From the NCBI GenBank assembly GCA_035222895.1, contig JAVYIG010002548.1, positions 124,001 to 188,000 of the forward strand: a DNA stretch of 64,000 nucleotides, written 5' to 3'. The stretch comes from Strongylocentrotus droebachiensis (taxonomy: Eukaryota; Echinodermata; Echinoidea; Camarodonta; Strongylocentrotidae). A model generated the notes under the pieces. The model was not told the origin of the DNA, did not search any database, and worked only from the letters and a program-made list of their open reading frames with translations. Positions within the stretch are counted from its first letter, which is position 1. Every line of letters starts with the position of its first letter. This document shows positions 21,595-33,500 of the stretch, piece by piece. The position numbers and the translations under genes are program-made.

Positions 21595-24500
21595 GTGAGT
21601 ATGCTTATTCTATTACTTATTCATCTGCGATTTTCGCTTCTTCCTTTAGGTGTTAGAAAGAAGAAAATGCCGGCTGACCCTCTTCTAAGTTCGAGGGATT
21701 TTTACGTTGCTAGTCACGCTAGCGCTATGGCATCTGAATGAAGTGAATGAATGGTCAATTCATAATGTGCATTCGGGCTTGCCTGAACGAAATAACGTCA
21801 TCTGCAATAAAGATAAAAATCTGAAGTTCAAGTTCTGTATTGTGTTCAGAGGTCAGGGTAATATTGACCTACATGCATTGTACATGTGGATTTGATTTGA
21901 CTTCGTATTATCGTAATTTCCAGACGACCAGAGTCTTTTTGTTTGTGCATTCCTCTTTCAAAGTTTCATTGTGAATGTCAAAGTTTCAAACACCAACGAA
22001 GTCCAAAGTCAACACTGCACAGTTGACAATAATCAAGAGCTGACAAAGTGTTTCAGGATGATTCAGTTATTTCTTAACTTCTTCATTCTTGTAATTTAAA
22101 GTATATTTTGTTAGCAATTCAGGACAGTGAATGAGAAATTGAGAATGAGGATCGTCCGCATAAACGAGGATGAATGCAGAGAAATTGCGTCCTAAAATTA
22201 GTAAAAAATAGGGATCGTCCGCATTATCATGGACAGTTTTTTTTATCGGTGCTCTGCAGGTTTCGGGTTCCCAAACCGCGAGCTGGCAATGCGAAAAACA
22301 GATTCCGCATAATAAATTCATGACTTGGTTGTCTTCCCGAGGATTTATCACTAATAACATGAAAGTCTCTGTATGAAGTCAATGTCCAGTGGATAATGTC
22401 TCTCCTCTCTGATAGACAACAGGCAGTTGTAGTTGATAGATCTAAATCAACATGGCGATAGACTTCAACGTGAAAAAGTGCGCCATCCTCACCATCACAC
22501 GGAAGTCGGAAGCGTACTCCCAGCATCCGAGAATACCACCTGTCAAATGGACTGATCCCGAGAGTCAAAGAGTACCTTGGAGTAAAGGTTTCTGCTGATC
22601 TTCGTTGGAACAAGCACTGCCACACTATCCGGCATAAAGCAAGCCATACTCTAGGTCTTCTTCGCAGGACCCTCTCACCCTGTACCAGGGATGTAAAGTC
22701 CAGGGCCTACACAGCCTTAGTGCGCCCCCAATTGGAGTATGCCTCTGAGGCTTGGAACCCACACAGCATCACAGTCACAAAAATGCTAGAGCAAGTACAA
22801 AGAACAGTGGCTCACTTTGTGCACCGTGACTACAGATACACCACATCACCATCGGCTCTTGTGGCAGCTCTAGGGTGGGACACGCTTCATACACGGCGAA
22901 TCCTCGACCAATGCACCCTTCTCTACAAGATCCATCACCGTCTTGTCTCCATACCTGCACCAACTTTTGTCATCCCTCCTACATACTTCGGAAGACACGA
23001 CCACAACCTGAAGTATGTAATTCCTGTTGCAACTATTGACTCCTTCAAGTTCTCAAACTACCCAAGAGCAATAAGGATCTGGAATCATCTGCCAGGCTCA
23101 GCAGTTAATGCAAAAGGAATAACCAACTTCAAGGAGGCTGCTCTACTCTCCATCAGAATGATGCAGCCCCCTGTTGGTTCCCACATCATATAAGCTTTTT
23201 AGCTTGGTTTTTACTTGCACTGGACTTAGCATATTTTACTGTAAATCAATGAGTGCTTAGTCCACACACCATGCCTGCAATTCATGACACTCCTTGTAGT
23301 TACTCGCCTCACCTACCATCCCAGTATAGCTTCCTGAGTGAGCTGCCAAAGGGATTACCCAACCAAGTACCAAGTACCAAATGTGAAAATCATCGCGGAA
23401 TCAGTTTTCGCATCACCAACGCACGGACCGTTAATCAGAATCATCAGCGAAAATGCGGACGATCCTTATTTTTGCGGACGCGTATGTCCACGTTTTCAAA
23501 GACGATCCTCGTTTATGAGAATGATCCTTAGGCCTACTCTCAGACCAGCGCCCCTAGTGTATTAAAAGTACTAGATCTAAAAGTATAATTTAAAATTCAC
23601 CTGTTTTGTGTTCAGTGTTTTTTTTTTTGTGTAGTTCAAATCATTTTGCAAACATGATGAACCTGTTCTGATTCATTTTGTACAAGCTGAATGAAAGGAA
23701 GCTTTGATGTTTGCTACATGTAAAGAAGGGTTTCATTATAGAAATCGGCTCACCTCTGATTCATTTGCGTTTCAAAATTCTTCAAGAACACCCTGAGAAG
23801 TTTCAAAGTTTGTTAGATAAGAGGTGGGTTTCAGTTAGATTCATCTAAAAAATTGGATAACCTCTGAATTATTTATCAGTTCACCTCAATTCTTCAAGAT
23901 GAAGAAAGCTCTGTTGTAACTGGTCAAGACTCATCAGATATTTTCATTTGCAAGGTTTAGGGTAAATAAATGTACATGTACACTTAAAATTATTTTTGCT
24001 CTGCCAATGCCCTATATTAAATGAGAGGTACACTGTAGGCCCACACACCCACGACAGCGTAGCCTACACAGAGCACCAGCTGAATTTGTGCGCTACTTTC
24101 TCTACCCCCAGAATGCTCTGGCAGCACCTTTTCAACAAAATACGCATGACACAATTTTCTAGAAATCAAGAAGCCGGGCGCTAAATGTTTGTAATGAATT
24201 TCCTGTGGCGCTATGTACGTGTACACTGTATGGTGTACATGTATACAGATATGAAAGAATTTTAATTTTAAATGCTAGTATCACATCTCAATCATGTACA
24301 TGAAGCAGGGAAAGGCAAGGCCTCGTATGTTTTGGAAGCCTGAACAAATGGGCAACCAAATTTAAATCAGCAATACCAGCCTTTTAAGAATAGCAGATAA
24401 TAGAAATTAGTGCTGTACATAGTCAAACTATCCGGCACTATCCGTTTTCAATTGGACGGTTTCGCTTTCCCTGTTTTTTAAATATTTTTTTTTCTTATTG

Positions 24501-27500
24501 TTATTATTTTTTTTATTTTCTTCAAATTTTTCAAATTTTTAAATTTTTGATTTACATGTATGTCCCTCTACCTGGCACTATGCCTGGAAATATCTCCCAG
24601 CTCAGTAATCGGTGTGTTGACTCACCACTCGGAAACTAGAACAACACTCCAATTTATCTGTCATCTTGGTTTGAAAGTAATCTAGTAGTCCGGTTTTGAC
24701 TGGCGGTTAAACGGAATTGGAGATATCCGTGATGTTACAGCACTAATAGAAATGGTTGGCCATGTCTGTCGATGTTTACAGGCCTGGCACTGGATGATGA
24801 TGATTATCGATTTGTCAGATTTATTATATTTTTTCATTATTTGTTTAAACAAATAACTAACAGTAGGCTTGATCATACTACATGCACAGTAGACCTAATT
24901 TGTAACCTCGATTTGTTGAGGGAAGCCTTACCGTAAATCTCTGTGTATAAGGCGCACTTTTTTGAAAGTCGGGGTGCGTCTTATACACAGGTACATAATT
25001 TTTTTTTTTTTTTTTAAGCTTCGATTTATGGCGCTATGCCTGGCAATGTCTCCCAGCTCAGTAATCAGTGTGTTGACTCACCACTTGGAAACTACAACAA
25101 CACTCAAATTTGTCTGTCATCTTGGTTTGAAACTAATCTTTCTAATAGATCTCAATATGTACTGTAAATAATAATTCCTCAATTTTTTTTCTATAACAAA
25201 TGGTGTACCACAAGGTTTTATCCTAGGTACTCTATTTTAATTTACATTAATGATCTTACACATTCTTCTACAAATGACATTGTACTATTATTTGTGACAA
25301 GTTCACAAGCACAAATCAGCGCCTTCACTGCACCTCGATGTTAAATGAAGGTCCTTCCCCGTGTGGGTTTTCGGCAACAAAACAACCCCAAAATAGGGGT
25401 GCGCCTTATACACAGGTGCGCCTTCGGATATTTACGGTAATTAAAAGGAAACCCTTTGCTAAACTTAAATTGCTTAGTCACCTCAGTTACATACAATTGA
25501 CAACTAAACTATTCATATCCTTTGTGAATTTGATGTTTTTTTGTTTTTTGTAACTCATGAATGAAAAAAAGGCTTCCGGGTAGTTGAGTTTAGAGTGTTG
25601 GTTGAATACTTTTTAGATGTAAGCTTTGATTTCACATTTTCCTGAAACGTAAATTGGCACAAGTCAATATTTCACATACTGTAGTATACAAAAATTGGTA
25701 AGGGTATGAAAAATTTAGTTTGTTTCTTTGATTAGACTGCATGCAAAAGGAATGACGATAGATAATGTAATTTTCCCCTATAAAATGATGAATAGTTTTG
25801 CTCTTTTTTTTTTTTGGGGGGGGGGGGAGGGCCTTTTTACAAAAACATCAATATGAGACTGTTAATTTACAATGTACAGTATGTGCTGTAATGAACCATC
25901 AAATGTTGTGGATATTGTAAATTGGCAATAAATGCAATGTACAAAGAAGGGACTGGGAACATTTTGATAAGATTTTCCATTCTGGTATGATAGTTTATTG
26001 TGATAAGTTGGTCAAATAGTTTAATAGTTTGTCATATTATGTACAGTACTTAGAAGCTGCTGCAAATTATTGAAAACTTGTTTCTTTATTCAGCAACATT
26101 CATATTGACTGAACTTATTGATATACTGTATACTGTAGTATGATCGCAATATGACCAGAGGCAGAGGAAAGCCCAACTCTTCTCCTGGCAAATTCCTGCC
26201 TACTTCACAAAGAGGTCAAGGTCAGGCCATGCCATCACCAAAACAGCCTTTTATTCCCCACAAGGGAGTAGATCGCACAGTTAAAGCGAAACAAGGAATG
26301 TTGGACTCTTCCATAACCAAAGAAGGTGTCTTCATCGACGTGCAAAGTGTTCATGACCAGCTGGGGAATATTGGAGTAGCTCAAGATGATCTGGCCATTA
26401 TCATCGGGAATGCTGTTGAGACAGCTGTCAAGGCAGCAATACCTGCTATTGTGAGGGCAGTGAGAGAAGCCTGTGTTGCCTCTGTGAAGGAGGATATCAA
26501 CCCACACCTACTTCGTTGCCAATTCGAGAGGGATGAAGTTGACCAGCAGATGCGGAGGGAAAACCTTCGTATCATAGGACTCACAGAGGGGCAGGTAGGA
26601 CAAGCGGAGACAGAAGAAAATGCAGGTGAATCAGAAGAGGCCTTGATGGGCAAAGTTTGTCAGCTGGCAGAAGAGGTCGGAGTGAACATCACCCCAGATG
26701 ACATTTCTACATGCTATCGGGTTGGAAAGCCAAGAGTGGGAGGAGGAGGAGCTCGTCAAACGATCGTTCGGCTCATATCTCGGCGAAAGAGGGACGAAAT
26801 ATACAATCGGAAGTATGCTCTGAAGGGAAAAGATTCCTACAAGGGCGTTTTTGTTAACGATGATCTTACCCCCCTGCGATATTCTGTGCTGAGAAGCGCA
26901 AAAAACTCTCCACTTGTTAAAAATATTTCCACAAAAAATGGAAATATCGTTTGCAAAATGCAGGATGACACTTTCAAAGTCATCAAAACACCTGATGACT
27001 TGTTTGATGTTGGGCTAACCGACATCAAATACGAAGATTTTAAACTCTCCATAATGTAAATGACTTATAAATATGATGAGCAACAAATGTTTTATTATTT
27101 AAATGGAACAAAATGAGACATCTGTAATTCAATCACATAATGTTAGCCCTCATTTATTTGATAATACATTATCAGAGCAAATGTTACATTCATTCTGTAT
27201 ATCACATGTTAATATCAGATCTCTTAATAAGAACTTTGATAATCTAAATTTGTTATATGAAGATACATTAAAAACAAAATTTGATATAATTGCCTTATCA
27301 GAAGTGTGGAATGTTTCAAACAAAGGTATTTTAGGTTTAAATGATTATGTCCTTGAGGTAAAGTGTAGAACAGGTGGCACAAGGGGTGGAGGAGTTGGAG
27401 CTTACATTCACTCTTCATTAAAATATGTTATTCTTGACCATGAAGTCACTCACACAGAAAGTCTCTGGTTAGAAACTGACCTGAATGGAAGGAAAATTAC

Positions 27501-30500
27501 TGTAGGTATTATTTATCGTAAGCCCAATACTGATATTGATCAATTTCAAAACTCCTTGCTTGTAACATTAGAAAGATTGAAAATTGATAAAGCAAATGTA
27601 GTTTTACTTGGAGATTTTAACATTAATGTACTACACAAGGAAGGAATAGATATGAAAGCAGAACAATTTTTAACTTCTTTACAATGTTTGGGTATGCAGC
27701 AACTAATCACTTCACCAACAAGAGTAACTAAAACAACTTCCTCTCTTATTGACCATGTGTACACTAATGTAACAATTTCTTCTATTCATGCTGGTGTTAT
27801 AGAAACTGATATATCAGATCATTTCCCTATCTTTGTTGCATTTGAGCATCTTAGAAAGGCAAGTAAAACAAGCCACAAAAAGTCTGTGTTTCGTACCTTC
27901 AGAAATTATGATATTAATAAATTCCATGATGATCTAGGTAAAATTGATTGGAACAATGTAAGTGGTTGTACAAAATTAAATGAGTCGTACTCTGTATTTT
28001 ACAACTTGTTTACGCAAGTCTGTGACAAACATGCACCAATTATATCATCAACTTCGAAGAACCTAAAAAAGGGGGAAAATGCTGGGAGAAAACCATGGAT
28101 GACTAATGCTATTTTAAAATCAGTCAAGAAGAAGCACAAGTTGTATTTTAAACTAAAGGCATCAAATTTCCAACAGAAAGACGAGGAAGAATACAAGAGG
28201 TATAGAAATGTTCTAACTACAGTTCTACGAAATGCAAAGAGACAATATTATAGTAACCTCTTCTTCATTAATAAGAATGATAGTCGTAAAACGTGGAGAA
28301 CAATTAACGAGTTGTTGAGTGGTGGAAATGTCAAAAATAAAGTGACCAATGTAGATAAATTATTAAGCTCAGGTGGTGGAGAAAATAGAGTGATAACTTC
28401 TGACAATGAAATAGCTAACGAATTTAACAACTTTTTTGTAAACATAGGTCCAAAGCTGGCAAAGGAAATACCACCAGTGAATTCTGACTTTACAGAATAT
28501 TTAGGATATAGAACAGAAAAATCACTATTTTTAAAACCAATAACAGAGAATGAATTGAAATGCCACTTACAGACTTTAGATACAAAAAAAGCATGTGGCT
28601 ATGATAATTTGCCGGCAAGATTGTTGAGGGATGCTGCCCTATACATTTCAAGCTCATTAACATATATTTTCAATCTTTCCATAGAAAGAGGTAAATTTCC
28701 AGACGCACTGAAAGTAGCAAAAGTGACACCTATTTATAAAAAGGGGCGAAAAGATCTAGCTGGTAATTACAGACCTATTTCAGTTTTACCTATACTGGGT
28801 AAAATCTTTGAGAAAATAATAAATAATCGTGTAATTGACTATTTGGAAGCAAATAATATCTTGTTTCAACACCAGTACGGTTTCCGTAAGAAACATAGCA
28901 CTAAGTTATCTTTGATTAATCTTACAAATACACTATTGAAATACATTGATGAAGGTAGAACAACAGTTGGCATCTTTATTGACTTTCAAAAGGCATTTGA
29001 TACTATAAACCACAGCATTCTCCTCAAAAAAATGTCACACTATGGAATACGTGGGTTAGCCTTGCAATGGTTTGAAGATTATTTGTGTAAACGATCACAG
29101 TTTATACAATATAAAGACAAAATGTCTATGAAAATGAATATAACATGTGGTGTCCCTCAAGGCTCCGTTCTTGGACCAACATTATTTTTACTATATATAA
29201 ATGACTTACCTAACTCCACAAACTTTTTCAATTTCAGATTATTTGCTGATGACTCAAATCTTTTTCATACTTTTAATCCTAGACAAACAGAAATTGATTT
29301 AGAAATTGTAAGTGAAAATTTAATGAAGGTGCAGGAATGGTGTAATGCAAATGAAGTCACAATTAACTTACAGAAAACAAACTATATGATTATGAAATCC
29401 AAAGCTAGATCAATAGACAAAAAGGGATCTGTGAGAATATCAAGATCAAATATTAAAGAGGTATCTGTTGCATCATTTGTAGGAATTGAAATTGATTGTC
29501 ACCTTTCATGGAAAGAACACATTCAGACGATAAACAAATGCATAAGAAAGAAAGTAGGTATTCTGTTTAAACTGAGACATTTCGTTCCCAAGAATATACT
29601 TGTGTTATTATATAAGGCTTTTATACAGCCTCACCTCTCTTATGGAGTAGAAGTATGGGGGAGCACTTACAAAAGTAATCTAAATTGTATATATTTAAGT
29701 CAAAAAATGGCAATGAGAGCAATTACATTCAGTCCACTTAGAACAGACTCCAAAGCTCTTTTCCAAAGTCTAAACATTTTAAATATTTTTCAACTTCATG
29801 AACTTCTTGTATCAACATTTATGTACGATTTGGTAAAAGGTTTTTTACCACACTCTTTAGTGGATTATTGTCAGATGATACAGCATAGATATGCAACTAG
29901 GAGAAAAGAAAGTGGCTTACTTTATCAACCAAAATGTAAGACAACGCAAGGGCAATTTTGTATTTCGTTTGTAGGAACAAAGCTGTGGAATGATCTGCCA
30001 GATGAAATTAGATTAAAAACATCAAGGTTATCTTTTCGGAGACATCTTTCCACCTACCTTCTATGTAAATGACATGGGCTCAATCCCACCCCCTTCGTTT
30101 TTTTCCTTTTATATTACTTGTCGTCCTTTTATATATGTATACACTTATAGCGGCCTTAAGCTACTACAGTATTTGTGCATGTACGTACATGTGTATGATT
30201 ATTTTTATTAATACATCCTTTTCATTTTTATGAACACATTGATGATTTTATTTCTTCGAAGATTTGTTTTCTTTCATTATAATGCTTTACGCTTAAGCTT
30301 TTTTATTTTTATTTTTTCATTTTAGTAAAGAAAAAAAGTTACATAATATTGTATTATTTTGCTGTATATATGTAAATACAAAACAAACAAGTTTTACATT
30401 CATATGTAAAAACAAATTAACAGAAAAAAAACTTGCCAAAGAATGGAACTAGGCTCGACTAGCACTTGTGCTAACTTCTAGTTCCAATTAACAACTTCAC

Positions 30501-33500
30501 CTAAATATAGTAATATGCATATTTAAGTATACTGTACATATGGGTATGGTATACATGAACAGTGCATGTGTGCCCTACAGAAAGAAAACTCATGTCCTAA
30601 AATAACAGAACCTTCTACACAAATAGGCTAAGATGGACACTGTATTTTCATAGCCTTATCACGCTCGTAGGCTCATGCCATCTTACATGTACGTAGATGG
30701 AATCACCTTGAGCTCCTCCATACATGTATTTTGAGCATGACCTGATTGCAAGAAATGCCATTTAAAATCTAATTATCACCAGAGGCAGAAATGTCAATGT
30801 GTCCTTCTTGGCAGTAACATGTACATTGTACAAACATTGGGGGGGGGGGGGGCATCCCTTTAAGAAGTATTCGTGTGAATGTTTTAGGAAGGGAACGAGT
30901 TGCAACATTCGCTTGAAGCCCTATTGTTCATTTTGCAAAAGAGAAAAGGCATACATTTATGCATGAGCAGTTCTTTCAAGTTGAAATTAATTTTTAAATA
31001 TACATGTACATTAGCCTTGATAGAGATATATTGTTTGTGTATATGGTATCACATGAGAAAGAGAAGGAGAGATATAAAATGAAATAGAGTGAGAGAGAAT
31101 AAAAGGATGAAGAAGAAAATCAATTAATTGGATGTCGGATAAAAATCAGAAAATCAATTATGAAACCCATCATTTTTAAAGATTGCATTGTGTCATATGC
31201 AATCGATTACAGTGCCTTTTCAATTTAAAAAAAAAGAAGAGAAAAATTATTTGTTTGATATTGCTTTATCATATTCCTGATCCTTTTTTATAAATTTGTA
31301 ACATGTTTTCCCTTTTTTTCTTTCTTCTTTTCTTACAGATTGGTGGAAAGATTTCTCATGGACGGATAGTATCCTTTTTCAGTAAAAAACAACAACATGT
31401 CTGCAAGGAGGGTGCTATTTAACACGCTCATTCAGGCGCATTGAATTTCATATATTGTATAATGGGTTATGTCTTAAAATAAAAGTAGCAAAGGTCTAGC
31501 AATTCCTTTTTTTAGCCTCTCGCTCGATACTTCACAAATACTTGCATAAGCACAATAAAAGGATTACATATTTTATTTTATATCTTCTGTATTCTTTATT
31601 TGGTAAAAATTTAATCAGCGAATCTAAAACGTACAAAAATATCAAAATATGTATAGTATTTATACTGTACAAGCAACACAACAAAACAATGAAGTATACC
31701 TACAGGAAATAACTGCCATGTAAAAAACACATTTAAACAATACAAAGAGCAATGATCGACAAAGAGCAAAGAAACAAAATAATGAATGATGATCTCTGTT
31801 CAAGGTGAAAACAAATAGTACTACCATAATAGGAAACTTCTAAAAGATCAAGCAAATGCCTGATGACGAAATGAAATTCTCCTTTTTCTACAATTTCACT
31901 TTCTGTACATTTTTAATTATCAATTTCTTTGTAATAATGATGATGAAAATAATAATAATCATACTCTAATAATAAAAATGATGATGATAATGGTAATAAT
32001 ATTCATAATAATAATAACAAGTTTTATTATTATTGTTATTAAATTTATATATATATTTATATACACATGTATATACATCTGCTTCGTTTTGATAATTTGA
32101 TTCCTTAATCAATGATTTTTCCCCAGCCAACCACAACAATTATCAACATTTGCACTAACTCTATTTAGGTACGAGACGAAAGTAGACGGGAAGGAAATAA
32201 CTGTAGGTGAGTATATTCGGACTGAGTTTAAGATTTACAGGTACTGTACTTGTGAGTTCTGACAACAAAATATGAGCTGTCAGAAGTACGCGTTAGGATG
32301 CATCGCTTAAAGAATTTTATAGCTTAGTTTCCTTTTTATAATTCCTGGCATCAAAGGCAATATAAAGTCATGAAACAACAAAAAATGTTTGCTCTTTCTA
32401 CTCTTGCATCTGCCATATATTTTAGGGCTTTAAATAAAATTGCATTGAGCCAGTCCACAAACTATGGAATGATTGTGCAAAAGGGCTACAGGTATAATCA
32501 AAATATCAAAGCAATGTTCGCTACATGAACATTATGTACATCCATCATACATGTAGTTCATTTTTTACACCAATACCTATTCCTTTGAATCTGCACTTTA
32601 TAAAGCAATTAATTTCCACGGCGATGCATTTATGTACCAGTATATATAATGCCTGTCTGTCACACTGAAAGAGTAGAGTTTTGTATCCATGGCTTCCACA
32701 CGAACCATGCTTCGCTTGGAACCTCATAAATGCTTAAACTTAAAGGTCAATCCAACCTTGATAGCACACTACTCTAGTTGGAAGCAGTTGTTGTTGTTTT
32801 AGTTTTATTGGCGTGTATCATTCATTTTATGAATATTTACACTGAATTAAAATCGCATTAAATAAAATTAAATTCCATTACAAAAAAAACTCACAGAAGT
32901 AGACTTGTAAAAGTTTGAATGAAATCGGGATAAAGAATGACAAAGTTGTGAATTTCTGAAAGTTGTAATTACTATAGGTATGGGCTCTTCAAATTGGTTG
33001 AATCATTATGTCGCTTATAATGTAGTGACGGACAACTGTCCCATTTGTTGCAACCCGCAAAATGACTAAAATTGCAATTCTTCAAAAATTTGTCACTCAG
33101 GATGGTCTTTTCTTTTTAGTGTCCCTGTATTGTTTTGAGTGAAGGCACTTCACAAAAAAACAGAAATTTTTGTACATGACAAATAGAAGAATTATCCGTC
33201 TCTACGTCACAATCCACTGACAAAATTGCCAATTTGATATTAGCATACCTTTTATAGTGATCTCATATGTATTTCAAACATTCATTTAACTTTCTTATGA
33301 TTGGTCCGATTTATTTCAAACTTTTGCCAATATGTTTCTCTGATTTTTCTGCTTTCAATTCAAATGAAATTATAACAAGGCTTAGATTGCCCTTTAATGG
33401 AATTTTGTGTGGCTTCCGAGAGCTTTTTGCACCATTGGAGTTCTGATGATGATGATGTTCATGTAGCAAGAGAGCGAGTAATATCCCAAGGGTAGTTATA

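Larger units (their letters stand above)
26151..30490 (+). mobile_element. Apparently intact two-ORF LINE (CR1/jockey-like) in RABL2 intron 1
   Basis: Two long ORFs in the order ORF1-ORF2 separated by 43 nt, followed by about 400 bp of AT-rich 3' UTR that ends near a small hairpin at 30445-30485. Neither ORF has an internal stop, so the insertion is probably recent. The 5' limit is not certain because no target duplication was found; some of 25723-26150 may be its 5' UTR. It lies in the same orientation as RABL2. Confidence 0.85.

Noticed and set aside
31361-31380. Apparent stop in RABL2 after LVERFLMDG, suggesting a broken gene or a missing exon
   Set aside because: The donor TA|GTATCC joins to C CAA CCA at 32127 and restores Tyr-Gln-Pro-Gln-Gln; the gene is intact.
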